This document shows, one piece after another, positions 26,110 through 34,017 of a DNA stretch of 64,000 nucleotides. The stretch lies in NCBI GenBank assembly GCA_002368665.1, contig DFEK01000003.1, forward strand, positions 67,955-131,954, given 5' to 3'. This DNA comes from Lachnospiraceae bacterium UBA3804 (lineage in GTDB: Bacteria; Bacillota; Clostridia; Lachnospirales; Lachnospiraceae). Positions within the stretch are counted from its first letter, which is position 1, and every line of letters begins with the position of its first letter. The notes beneath the pieces were generated by a model, which was given only the letters and a program-made list of their open reading frames with translations, did no database searches and had not been told where the DNA came from. A program made the position numbers and the translations under genes.

Positions 26110-26982
26110 CTACTTGGGCTGAATAAACGATGTCACAAAGGCTTCCGCTTTGGGATATTTACTCCGCAGGATCCCTGCTGCCTCCTTGGCTATCTTTACA
26201 TTTTCAAACAGCCCGAAAACCGAAGGCCCGCTTCCGCTCATCATTGCGCCGAATGAATGAAGATCCGTAAGGTCCTTCTTGATCCTGTCAATCTCCGGAT
26301 AACGTAAAACCGTAACCGATTCCAGAACATTTCCCATATAAGAAGCCATCTTCGGCATATCCGATGCAGTGATCGCCCGGATCTGCTCTTCGATCATCGG
26401 ATGTTTGGTCGTCTCGTCCAGCGTAAGATGCGTATAAACATATCCGGTCGAAACATCAAAATCCGGCTTGATCAAAACCAACGGCACCGCCGGTAATTCC
26501 TTCAGGGGAGTCAGCACTTCACCGATGCCTTCGGCAAGATACGTTCCACCCACAATGCAGTAAGGAATATCCGCACCGATGGTAACTCCCAGTGACTGAA
26601 GTTCCGATATGGAAGCGTTACAGTCGTACATTCGGTTGATTCCGTTAAAAACAGCAGCCGCATCCGTACTGCCACCCGCCAAGCCTGCAGCCATAGGGAT
26701 ATTCTTGGTAAGGTGCATACGCAAACCGCCCGGAAGATGATATTTCTCCCACATCAGTTTGGCCGCCTTTACCATAAGGTTCTTCTCATCGCAGGGAAGG
26801 GACGGCTTATTGGTTGAAAGTTCAAACACTCCGTCCGCATTGGTCTTTTCCAGACGGATTTCATCCGAAACATCAATCGTCTGCATCACCATACGAAGGT
26901 CATGATAACCATCCTCGCGTCTTTTAAGAACATCCAGGCTCAGATTGATTTTGGCATATGCATTCAGCAGAAGTTCATCCAT
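26110..26982 (-). CDS. ispE: 4-diphosphocytidyl-2-C-methyl-D-erythritol kinase (IspE)
   Basis: A 290-residue GHMP kinase of the non-mevalonate (MEP) isoprenoid pathway, which phosphorylates CDP-ME. It has the N-terminal NAYAKINLSLDV with the conserved Lys, the REDGYHDLRMVMQTI substrate loop, the ATP loop PMAAGLAGGSTDAA near residue 95 and the C-terminal MSGSGPSVFGLF. All signature residues are present at normal length. It supplies isoprenoid precursors, including undecaprenyl phosphate used by the wall and glycan genes nearby. It lies 16 bases after pyrD. Confidence 0.96.
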   Translation of the reverse strand: MDELLLNAYAKINLSLDVLKRREDGYHDLRMVMQTIDVSDEIRLEKTNADGVFELSTNKPSLPCDEKNLMVKAAKLMWEKYHLPGGLRMHLTKNIPMAAGLAGGSTDAAAVFNGINRMYDCNASISELQSLGVTIGADIPYCIVGGTYLAEGIGEVLTPLKELPAVPLVLIKPDFDVSTGYVYTHLTLDETTKHPMIEEQIRAITASDMPKMASYMGNVLESVTVLRYPEIDRIKKDLTDLHSFGAMMSGSGPSVFGLFENVKIAKEAAGILRSKYPKAEAFVTSFIQPK

Positions 26983-26998
26983 CTTTTTACTCCGAACC

Positions 26999-27904
26999 TT
27001 ATCTGTCCACGCAGCCGATCAGCTCACGTATGGTTTCCGTATGGGTATCCTGCAGATAGCGTTCCATTCCTTCGATCACTTCAACGGTTGCATAGGGGTT
27101 TGCAAAATTCACGGCGCCCACGCTGACTGCCGTGGCACCCGCCATGATAAATTCCAGAGCGTCTTCCGCCGTTGCGATTCCACCCATACCGATAATCGGA
27201 ATGGACACAGCATGCGCGCACTGGTATACCATTCTTACGGCAACCGGGCGAATGGCCGGACCGGAAAGACCGCCTGTTTTGTTGGCCAAGACGAATTTCC
27301 GTTTTGCCACATCGATCTTCATTCCGGTAATGGTATTAATTAAAGAAATGGCATCCGCTCCGGCTGCTTCCGCTGCCTTCGCCATTTCCGTAATATCCGT
27401 AACATTCGGACTGAGTTTCATGACAACAGGCTGTTTTGCCTTCTTCTTGATTTCTTCGGTAATATGAAACAGTGCATCTGCCTTTTGTCCAAAAGCAATC
27501 GCGCCTTCCTTCACATTCGGGCAGGAAACATTGATCTCCAGCATGGCAACAGAAGTATCTCCCAGGCGTTCCACGACTTCCAGATACTCCTCCACGGTTT
27601 TCCCGCAGACATTTACAATGACCGGAACATCATAATCCTTTAAAAATGCAAGATCACGTTCCACAAACACATCAATGCCCGGATTCTGCAGTCCGATGGC
27701 ATTCAACATTCCGCTCGGAGTCTCCGTTACCCTCGGTGTCGGGTTACCGGGCCAGGGAACACTTGCCACACCTTTTGTCACAATGGCGCCCAAACGGTTC
27801 AAATCCACAAACCGGCCGTATTCCATTCCGGATCCGAACGTTCCGGAGGCCGTCATGACCGGATTTTTCAATTCAACTCCCGCTATACTGACTCTTGTAT
27901 CCAT
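26999..27904 (-). CDS. pyrD: Dihydroorotate dehydrogenase B, catalytic subunit (PyrD)
   Basis: A 301-residue FMN enzyme that oxidises dihydroorotate to orotate in pyrimidine synthesis and works as a heterotetramer with PyrK. Motifs include the start GVELKNPVMTASGTFG, NVSCPNVKEG with the active-site cysteine of the class 1B enzymes, KLSPNVTDI, and GMGGIATAEDALEF for FMN phosphate. It begins two bases after the pyrK stop, which matches a pyrK-pyrD subunit pair using NAD+. Confidence 0.97.
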   Translation of the reverse strand: MDTRVSIAGVELKNPVMTASGTFGSGMEYGRFVDLNRLGAIVTKGVASVPWPGNPTPRVTETPSGMLNAIGLQNPGIDVFVERDLAFLKDYDVPVIVNVCGKTVEEYLEVVERLGDTSVAMLEINVSCPNVKEGAIAFGQKADALFHITEEIKKKAKQPVVMKLSPNVTDITEMAKAAEAAGADAISLINTITGMKIDVAKRKFVLANKTGGLSGPAIRPVAVRMVYQCAHAVSIPIIGMGGIATAEDALEFIMAGATAVSVGAVNFANPYATVEVIEGMERYLQDTHTETIRELIGCVDR

Positions 27905-27906
27905 AT

Positions 27907-28692
27907 CTATATCTCCACTTCCCTGGAATCAAATACCGGTCCTTCGGTACAGACTCTGGTGTTATTTACATGCGAATGCTCATCTTTGTTTACGGTCTTG
28001 GCTACACAGCCAAGGCAGGCACCGACACCGCAGGCCATTCTCTCTTCCAGAGAAATATATGCGATGCATCCAGCTTCTTCGGCATATCTTTTGATGGCGC
28101 GAAGCATGGGCATCGGCCCGCATGCAAAGATAACTTCCGGTTTGAATCCACGTTCTTTTAACGCATCCAGAACATTTCCTTTGTATGCCGTACTTCCGTC
28201 TTCACTGACCACATTCACCGTTCCGTACGGTGTAAACTCCGAAGCAAGGAAGGTATCATTGTTTCTGTATCCAAGATAGATTTCGGTTTCCGCCGTTTTG
28301 CCGGCCAGTTTCTTTGCGGTATAAAGCATCGGAGGAATTCCGATTCCGCCACCCATGACCGCAACCTTCTTGCCTTCTGCAGCATCAAGCGGGAAACCGT
28401 TTCCGAGAACGGATAACAGTTCTGCCGTATCTCCTTCTTTCAATGCGGAGATCAGTTTCGTTCCTTCCCCGGCAACCCTGTATACGAAGCGAATTTCCCC
28501 ACTCTCGGCATTTGCCTCACAGATACTGATGGGACGCATCAGCATTCTGGAATCCGAAGGCGGAAAAATACCGGCAAACTGTCCGGGCACGCAGTAAGCC
28601 GCTGCCTGTGTTCGTACACGCAGGTCAAAAATACCTGCGGATATTTCTTTTTGACTAACTACAACCGTAGTTTCTTTCTTGCGATAATCCAT
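27907..28692 (-). CDS. pyrK: Dihydroorotate dehydrogenase electron transfer subunit (PyrK)
   Basis: A 261-residue iron-sulfur flavoprotein that passes electrons from PyrD to NAD+. It has an N-terminal FAD-binding barrel with M-L-M-R-P-I-S-I-C, a ferredoxin-reductase NAD domain with AVMGGGIGIPPM, and a C-terminal [2Fe-2S] cluster motif MACGVGACLGCVA with a further cysteine at V-C-T-E-G. The spacing (C-x4-C-x2-C-xn-C) is that of PyrK. It sits between pyrC and pyrD in one pyrimidine segment of the operon. Confidence 0.96.
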   Translation of the reverse strand: MDYRKKETTVVVSQKEISAGIFDLRVRTQAAAYCVPGQFAGIFPPSDSRMLMRPISICEANAESGEIRFVYRVAGEGTKLISALKEGDTAELLSVLGNGFPLDAAEGKKVAVMGGGIGIPPMLYTAKKLAGKTAETEIYLGYRNNDTFLASEFTPYGTVNVVSEDGSTAYKGNVLDALKERGFKPEVIFACGPMPMLRAIKRYAEEAGCIAYISLEERMACGVGACLGCVAKTVNKDEHSHVNNTRVCTEGPVFDSREVEI

Positions 28693-28718
28693 TTCCGTTC
28701 CATCCTTTATTCATGCCT

Positions 28719-30020
28719 TTACCGGGTGTATACTTTCTTTCCGTCACAAATGGTGGCAACCACTCTTCCCCTCATGGTCCGACCCAGGAACGGAGAGTTC
28801 TTTGATTTGGATGCAAAAGAATCGGCGAGATATTCCTCGTTGGGATTGAAAAGACACAAATCCGCATTTCCCCCTTCCCGAATCGTCCCCGCATTCTCAA
28901 GCCGGTAAGTCTTTGCGGGATTCACGGTCAGTTTGGCAATGACATCCATAAGAGGGATTCCCGCTTCCAAAACCAGTTTCTCATAGCTCAACGAGAGTGC
29001 CGTCTCCAATCCGATCATTCCACTCGGTGCGGAAGTGATTGGCTGAACCGCTTTTTCTTCGGCAGTATGAGGGGCATGATCCGTGGCAATCAAATCAATC
29101 GTATTGTCACGAAGGCCCTCTATGATTCCGAGCCGATCCTCTTCGGTCCGAAGAGGCGGGTTGCATTTTGCGTCGGCACCTTTCTCGATCAGTGCATCTT
29201 CCGTTAATGTAAAATGGTGAGGTGTTGCTTCCGCATGAATGGTACGTACACCGCCCTGCTTTTGTACGGCGTTTCGGATCAGTTCCACGCTTTCTTTGGC
29301 ACTGACATGCTGTACATCCAGAATGGCGCCCGTATCCAGCGCAATCTCCAGATCTCTTCGGATCAGGGATATCTCTGCTTCTTTCGGTGAACCGCCGACA
29401 CCATAATATTCCGATGCTTTTCCTCTGTTGATTCCGTTGTTCTCAATGAGTGTTTTATCTTCTTCATGAAGACTGATGGGCAGGCCCAAAGCAGCCGATT
29501 TAATCATGGCCTGTCTTAGAATATCCGCGTCCATCAGCGGGATACCGTCATCGGTAAAACCGACCGCACCCAATTTGGCAAGGGCATCCATATCCGTAAG
29601 CTGCTGCCCTTTTAATCCCATGGAAACGGTGGCGCAGGAGTGAATGTGGATGGGTGTCAGTTTGCCTTTTTCGATAACATAGCGAAATGTCTCTTCGTTG
29701 TCCACAACGGGCTTGGTATTACACATCAGAACGATATCCGTATAGCCGCCTGCCATGGCTGCCGAAGCGCCGGTCAGAATATCCTCTTTTGCGGTAAAAC
29801 CGGGATCGCGGAAATGGGAATGTGCATCCACCAGACCGGGAAAAACATAAAGACCCGTGGCATCCAACCTGTCCGCATCCTGATAACCGGCAGGTTCCGC
29901 CTCTTTCGGGAGCACGATCCGATCAATGATCCCGCCTTTCACAAAGATTGTGGCGTATCCTTCAAAGGACGCGCCCGGATTTACAATATAGCCGCCGAAA
30001 ATAACGAGCTTATTCTCCAT
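28719..30020 (-). CDS. pyrC: Dihydroorotase (PyrC, type I)
   Basis: A 433-residue amidohydrolase that closes carbamoyl aspartate to dihydroorotate. It has the metal motif V-D-A-H-S-H-F-R-D-P (HxH), EDILTGASAAMAGGYTD, H-V-S-A-K-E, and DLIATDHAPH with the catalytic Asp. The length and the C-terminal NPAKTYRL and D-L-C-L-F are typical of the long Bacillus-type enzyme. ATG 30020 follows an AAGGA site; an upstream in-frame start would overlap murF. It is 26 bases before pyrK. PyrB and PyrE are not in the window. Confidence 0.95.
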   Translation of the reverse strand: MENKLVIFGGYIVNPGASFEGYATIFVKGGIIDRIVLPKEAEPAGYQDADRLDATGLYVFPGLVDAHSHFRDPGFTAKEDILTGASAAMAGGYTDIVLMCNTKPVVDNEETFRYVIEKGKLTPIHIHSCATVSMGLKGQQLTDMDALAKLGAVGFTDDGIPLMDADILRQAMIKSAALGLPISLHEEDKTLIENNGINRGKASEYYGVGGSPKEAEISLIRRDLEIALDTGAILDVQHVSAKESVELIRNAVQKQGGVRTIHAEATPHHFTLTEDALIEKGADAKCNPPLRTEEDRLGIIEGLRDNTIDLIATDHAPHTAEEKAVQPITSAPSGMIGLETALSLSYEKLVLEAGIPLMDVIAKLTVNPAKTYRLENAGTIREGGNADLCLFNPNEEYLADSFASKSKNSPFLGRTMRGRVVATICDGKKVYTR

Positions 30021-30040
30021 GTTTTCATTCCTTTCGGAAA

Positions 30041-31435
30041 CTACCATTCTTTCAGTTTATTCACGATTTCCTCGAAATGCATGCCGTGGCTTGCTTTCAC
30101 CAAAACCGCATCGCCTTCTTTAATCAGACTGTCAATCTGTGCAAGGAAGTCTTCTTTCGTCGCAAAGTGACGGACATAGATGCTTTTGTCGACTTTTCCT
30201 TTGGAAATCTGTCCGACCACACCGTCATAAATGGATCTTCCCAGTTCACCGATACAGTAAATCACATCCGGTTCTTTGGATGCGGCATATTTACCGACAC
30301 TTTCATGCATCCACTTTTCTTCTTCCCCGAGTTCAAACATATCGCCCAAAACGGCAACCTTTCTGGAATCCGCAAGCATCAAAAGATCGATCGCGGCACT
30401 CATGGAAACCGGATTGGCATTGTAGCAGTCATCCAGTATCGTCAGGCAATCTGTTTTGATCACATTTCCACGGCCCGGAGTTGCTTTGATTTTCTCGATT
30501 CCGGCCGCCATCTCTTTTTCACTCAGTCCCAAAACATCTCCCACGGCTACCGCAGCGAGGGTATTATACAAACGATGGATACCGGGCAGGGGGATATGTA
30601 CGATAAATACCTTGTCACCGCAGGCAATCGTACAGTCACTGCCCAAAAGGCCGTTGGTCGTTACACTTAAGGGATGCACCTTAACTTCCTTGCTGCTGCC
30701 GAAGAATACAGGTTTCTTTCCGTTAACGTTACGTACGGTGATCAGTTTATCGTCATCCGCAAACAGGCAGGCCACACCGTCTTCTTTCAAATACTTGAAA
30801 ATCTCGGTTTTGGCCGACAGAACGCCGTTGCGGTCTTTTAAGTTCTCGAGATGACATTGTCCGATATTCGTAATTACGGCAACGTCCGGCCTGGCCATTT
30901 TGGCAAGTCTGGTCATTTCACCGAAATCACTGATTCCCATTTCCAGAACCGCAACTTCATGTTCGTCCCTGATCCTGCAGATGGTAAGCGGAAGTCCGAT
31001 CTCATTATTGAAATTTCCTTCCGTTTTCAGCACATTGTATTTTTCTTCCAAAACAGCCGCAATAAACTCTTTGGTGGATGTTTTTCCGACGGATCCGGTA
31101 ACACCAACCACTTTGATATTAAGCTGGTTGCGGTAAAATTCCGCGATTTCTTTTAATGCCAGAAGGGAATCTTTTACGACAATGCATGCACCTTTAACTC
31201 CTTCCGGAACATGCTCGCAGATTACGGCAAGAGCGCCTTTTTCAAATGCGGAAGCAATATAATCATGTCCGTCCACTCGCTCACCTTTGGTGGCAATAAA
31301 GATGTAATCCTTTTCCACAAGGCGGGAATCGATGGCAACACCCGCTGCTTCCTTCTTTTTATCTATGGATGAATCCGCACAATGCAGCATTCCGCCGCAA
31401 ACGGATAACAGATTTTCTATCGTTATGTTTTTCAT
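30041..31435 (-). CDS. murF: UDP-N-acetylmuramoyl-tripeptide--D-alanyl-D-alanine ligase (MurF)
   Basis: A 464-residue Mur ligase that adds D-Ala-D-Ala to UDP-MurNAc-tripeptide in the cytoplasm. Visible domains are the N-terminal UDP-binding part, the central ATP part with GVTGSVGKTSTKEF near residue 115, E-G-N-F-N-N-E-I-G-L-P and NIGQCHLENL, and the C-terminal part with DCYNANPVSM and VLGDMFELGE. It follows ddl by 20 bases; ddl makes the D-Ala-D-Ala that MurF uses, a common pairing. Confidence 0.97.
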   Translation of the reverse strand: MKNITIENLLSVCGGMLHCADSSIDKKKEAAGVAIDSRLVEKDYIFIATKGERVDGHDYIASAFEKGALAVICEHVPEGVKGACIVVKDSLLALKEIAEFYRNQLNIKVVGVTGSVGKTSTKEFIAAVLEEKYNVLKTEGNFNNEIGLPLTICRIRDEHEVAVLEMGISDFGEMTRLAKMARPDVAVITNIGQCHLENLKDRNGVLSAKTEIFKYLKEDGVACLFADDDKLITVRNVNGKKPVFFGSSKEVKVHPLSVTTNGLLGSDCTIACGDKVFIVHIPLPGIHRLYNTLAAVAVGDVLGLSEKEMAAGIEKIKATPGRGNVIKTDCLTILDDCYNANPVSMSAAIDLLMLADSRKVAVLGDMFELGEEEKWMHESVGKYAASKEPDVIYCIGELGRSIYDGVVGQISKGKVDKSIYVRHFATKEDFLAQIDSLIKEGDAVLVKASHGMHFEEIVNKLKEW

Positions 31436-31455
31436 TTATTCTTTGAATCTCTTTC

Positions 31456-32511
31456 TTATTTGTATTTTTCCAAAGAAATCCGAATGATGTACTCGCAAAG
31501 ATCTTCATAACTCATACCGATTTCTCTGGCTTCCTGCGGAAGCAGGGATGTCGGTGTCATGCCGGGAAGTGTATTGGCTTCCAAACAGTAGGCCTCTCCG
31601 GAGTCTTTGAGAATAATATCGATTCTGGCATAGGTACGAAGTCCGAGCGCACGATATGCTTTCTCGGCAAGCTTCTGCACACGCCTGGTATTTTCTTCAC
31701 CGATCTGTGCCGGACAGGTTTCCACGGTACTTCCCGCCTGATACTTGTTTTTGTAATCATAGAATCCGTCAACGGGTGCGATTTCAACAACCGGAAGCGC
31801 TTTTCTTTCAATTACGCCGCAGGTCAGTTCGCGCCCCTTGATAAACTCTTCCACCAGTACCTTCTTATCATAGTAGAAAGCTGCATAAACGGCTTTTCTC
31901 ATCTCTTCTTCGGTTTCCACAATATAAACACCTACGCTGGAACCGCCGTTGCAGGCTTTTACCACGCAGGGAAAACCGATTTTCTCGATGGCGCTGTCAA
32001 TCTGGGCCGGCACATCTTTGCCGTTATCCACCAAAAGGACGGATTTCGGTGTGGAAACACCCCTTGCTTTGAAAAACTCCTTGGTAACCGATTTATCCAT
32101 ACAGATCGCACTGCTTAAATAATCCGTTCCGGTATAGGGAATTCCCAAAAGGTCAAAGGTCGCCTGAATCCTTCCGTCCTCCCCGTTCGCCCCGTGCAGT
32201 GCCATAAATGCGATATCCGCCTGCTTGCACAGTTCGATGACATTTTTTCCGAAGAAATTCTTGTCACCGTTTTTCATCGCCTTGATTTCTTCCAGATCCG
32301 GATTCATGGCACTGATTGCCTTGATTCCGGCACTCCAGTCACGGTCACTTTCAAAAGCATCCTGCGCTTCTTCATCGCTGACGCCGAGGTAAACATCCAA
32401 AAGGACAACCTGATGTCCTCTTGATTTCAGCGCATGGTACACACCCATGCCGGAAATCAGGGACACATCACGCTCTGTAGAGTTTCCTCCTGCCAGTACA
32501 ACTATCTTCAT
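31456..32511 (-). CDS. ddl: D-alanine--D-alanine ligase (Ddl)
   Basis: A 351-residue ATP-grasp ligase that joins two D-Ala for peptidoglycan. Motifs are the N-terminal LAGGNSTERDVSLISG, ALHGANGEDGRIQ, ACNGGSSVGVY and the C-terminal CLEANTLPGMTPTSLLP with metal-binding Glu and Asn. No Walker motif is expected. It is the first gene of the ddl-murF-pyrC-pyrK-pyrD-ispE-DUF1934 operon; its promoter is at 32624-32652. The D-Ala/D-Lac choice cannot be settled by eye. Confidence 0.95.
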   Translation of the reverse strand: MKIVVLAGGNSTERDVSLISGMGVYHALKSRGHQVVLLDVYLGVSDEEAQDAFESDRDWSAGIKAISAMNPDLEEIKAMKNGDKNFFGKNVIELCKQADIAFMALHGANGEDGRIQATFDLLGIPYTGTDYLSSAICMDKSVTKEFFKARGVSTPKSVLLVDNGKDVPAQIDSAIEKIGFPCVVKACNGGSSVGVYIVETEEEMRKAVYAAFYYDKKVLVEEFIKGRELTCGVIERKALPVVEIAPVDGFYDYKNKYQAGSTVETCPAQIGEENTRRVQKLAEKAYRALGLRTYARIDIILKDSGEAYCLEANTLPGMTPTSLLPQEAREIGMSYEDLCEYIIRISLEKYK

Positions 32512-32623
32512 TTCCTTTTCCTTTGCTTATTTGTTACTGTTTTTTGTTTGTTGATGCACCAAAAATCACGTTTTTCGAGGCAAAAATGCCAATTTTCCTT
32601 GTATTTTAGCACATTCCGTGACT

Positions 32624-32652
32624 ATTATAATGCATTTGCGCATGTTTGACAA
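32624..32652 (-). promoter_or_regulatory. Promoter for the ddl-murF-pyr-ispE operon
   Basis: TTGTCA (32652-32647) and TATAAT (32629-32624) are 17 bases apart on the minus strand. The leader is about 105 bases long and AT-rich. The -35 box is the mirror of the TTGACA used in the other direction. Confidence 0.8.
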
Positions 32653-32674
32653 TGACTCCGATTTGTGTTACTTT
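32646..32674 (+). promoter_or_regulatory. Candidate promoter for the prepilin gene
   Basis: A consensus TTGACA (32646-32651) and TACTTT (32669-32674) with a TGT extension are 17 bases apart. The -10 is weak. It overlaps the -35 of the minus-strand promoter almost base for base (TTTGACAA). Confidence 0.45.
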
Positions 32675-32739
32675 TCGAGCATGGGATATTTTCGCTTTAT
32701 CCCTTTGGGGAGATGGGTATAGTATGATAAGGAGCGATT

Positions 32740-33237
32740 ATGAAAAAGGGTAATTTGAATCGTAACAAAGGTTTTTCCTTAATTGAGTTAATCATTGTAA
32801 TTGCCATTGCGGCAATTCTGGTTGCCATTATGGTTCCCGTATTGATTAAGTATATTGAGAAATCAAACGTATCTTCCGATACACAGCTTGCAGATACCGT
32901 ACGAAGCGCTTTCCTTTGCGCAGTAACCGATGCAAAGGTTCTTTCCGATCCGGACAGTACTCCGTATATCGCAAAACTAGAATCCACTACCGGCATGGAT
33001 GCGGATGACGGCAATTTCAGTGTATCCCATTGTGTTATGCATGATAGTGTGGAAGAGATCATCGGAATGTCTGTTACTCAATTGAATTCCAAGATCAAAT
33101 CCAAACATGATCCCAATGCCAAATTCCATATAAACCTTGTAAACGGAAACATCATCGTTACCATTACCGGTACGGACAGAACCGGAAAGAAGGATACTTC
33201 TTCTTCCACTTCGAACAACGATATCGTGGTTGACTGA
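32740..33237 (+). CDS. Type IV prepilin-like protein (class III signal)
   Basis: A 165-residue secreted protein with a short basic leader, MKKGNLNRNKG, followed by FSLIELIIVIAIAAILVAI. Cleavage by prepilin peptidase would fall between Gly11 and Phe12, leaving the conserved Glu at mature position 5. The C-terminal part is Ser/Thr/Asp-rich, with two Cys near residues 49 and 88 that could form a disulfide. No PilB, PilC, PilD or other pilin is nearby, and a terminator follows, so it is a single-gene unit. Whether it forms a pilus, a competence pseudopilus or a minor component is unclear. Confidence 0.85.
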   Translation: MKKGNLNRNKGFSLIELIIVIAIAAILVAIMVPVLIKYIEKSNVSSDTQLADTVRSAFLCAVTDAKVLSDPDSTPYIAKLESTTGMDADDGNFSVSHCVMHDSVEEIIGMSVTQLNSKIKSKHDPNAKFHINLVNGNIIVTITGTDRTGKKDTSSSTSNNDIVVD

Positions 33238-33245
33238 TTTTGACA

Positions 33246-33274
33246 TTGCTTTTTTAAAACAGATTCAGTATAAT
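33246..33274 (+). promoter_or_regulatory. Promoter for queT, overlapping the upstream terminator
   Basis: TTGCTT (33246-33251) and a consensus TATAAT (33269-33274) are 17 bases apart. The expected start near 33281 lies inside the hairpin of the prepilin terminator, so transcripts from here lack most of the 5 prime arm. Confidence 0.7.
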
Positions 33275-33276
33275 GA

Positions 33277-33304
33277 ACGGGTCGCGCCTTGCGATCCGTT
33301 TTTT
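33277..33304 (+). terminator. Intrinsic terminator of the prepilin gene
   Basis: ACGGGTCGC and GCGATCCGT pair over nine bases (one G-U) around a GCCTT loop, followed by six T. It begins about 40 bases after the prepilin stop. Confidence 0.8.
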
Positions 33305-33326
33305 ATTACGTTTCGCAGGTAACCCA

Positions 33327-33367
33327 GTGAGTTCGAAACCATCCTCACTTTAAACAAAACTAAGGAG
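33327..33367 (+). promoter_or_regulatory. preQ1-I riboswitch upstream of queT
   Basis: GTGAG (33327-33331) pairs with CTCAC (33344-33348) around the loop TTCGAAACCATC, followed by the A-rich tail ending AAAACTAAGG (33356-33365). This matches the compact preQ1-I (queC-type) aptamer, in which the tail folds back onto the loop as a pseudoknot. The tail merges with the AAGGAG ribosome site at 33362-33367, so control of translation start by preQ1 is likely. The transporter type encoded downstream supports the assignment. Confidence 0.85.
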
Positions 33368-33376
33368 AACAATTTC

Positions 33377-33940
33377 ATGAAAAGACCCGCTTTATTTATC
33401 ACCACGGCTGCGATCATCGCAGCTTTGTATGTCGTATTGACATTACTCATTTCTTTGATCCCCGGATTTGCCAACATGGCCATCCAGGTCCGTGTATCGG
33501 AAGCACTCACCATTCTTCCCCTGTTTACACCTGCCGCCATACCCGGCGTATTCTTAGGCTGCCTGATCAGTAATATTTTGATCGGTTCCGTTCCGCTTGA
33601 TATTATCTTAGGTTCCTTAACCACTTTGGAAGCAGCAGTCATTACCTACCTGATCGGAACAACATTCAAAAAGCTGATCCGCAAAGCCGAATCTAAGGGA
33701 AACAAAACGGGACTTGGCGTATTCGGAACCATCCTCGGCTCCCTGCCTCCCATTATCGGAAATATGTTTGTCGTTCCCTTTGTCTTAATCCATGCTTACG
33801 GAGTAGAAGGCTCTTACTGGTTCTTTGTACTGACTGTCGGAGCCGGAGAACTGATTTCCTGTATGATCATCGGACTGATTCTCTCCTTCGTCATGAGAAG
33901 AACCGGTCTGGACTTAAAATTAAGCCTCGAGGCAAAATAA
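33377..33940 (+). CDS. queT: QueT family queuosine-precursor transporter
   Basis: A 187-residue protein with five to six membrane segments, the size of an ECF-transporter substrate (S) component. Its AIQVRVSEALTILPLFTPAAIPG stretch, near residue 35, is the hallmark of the QueT family, and GCLISNILIGS follows. QueT imports a queuosine precursor (preQ0/preQ1) using the shared ECF energising module, which is not in the window. The riboswitch directly upstream senses preQ1, so feedback control of uptake is expected. A strong AAGGAG site is part of the aptamer tail. Confidence 0.93.
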   Translation: MKRPALFITTAAIIAALYVVLTLLISLIPGFANMAIQVRVSEALTILPLFTPAAIPGVFLGCLISNILIGSVPLDIILGSLTTLEAAVITYLIGTTFKKLIRKAESKGNKTGLGVFGTILGSLPPIIGNMFVVPFVLIHAYGVEGSYWFFVLTVGAGELISCMIIGLILSFVMRRTGLDLKLSLEAK

Positions 33941-33950
33941 AAAGGCAAAG

Positions 33951-34010
33951 AAAAAGCACCCGTACGGGTCAATGTCATTAGGTTAACATTGCCTCTCGGG
34001 TGCTTTTTTT
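33951..34010. terminator. Bidirectional terminator between queT and the convergent nucleotidyltransferase
   Basis: AAAGCACCCG and CGGGTGCTTT form the base of a long hairpin with an inner CAATGT/ACATTG stem. There is a run of seven T on the plus side and TTTTTCTTT on the minus side, so it can stop transcripts from both strands. Confidence 0.85.
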
Positions 34011-34017
34011 ATTTCAT

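Noticed and set aside
30077..30670. 197-codon open frame on the plus strand
   Set aside because: It is antisense to murF and has no coding signals.
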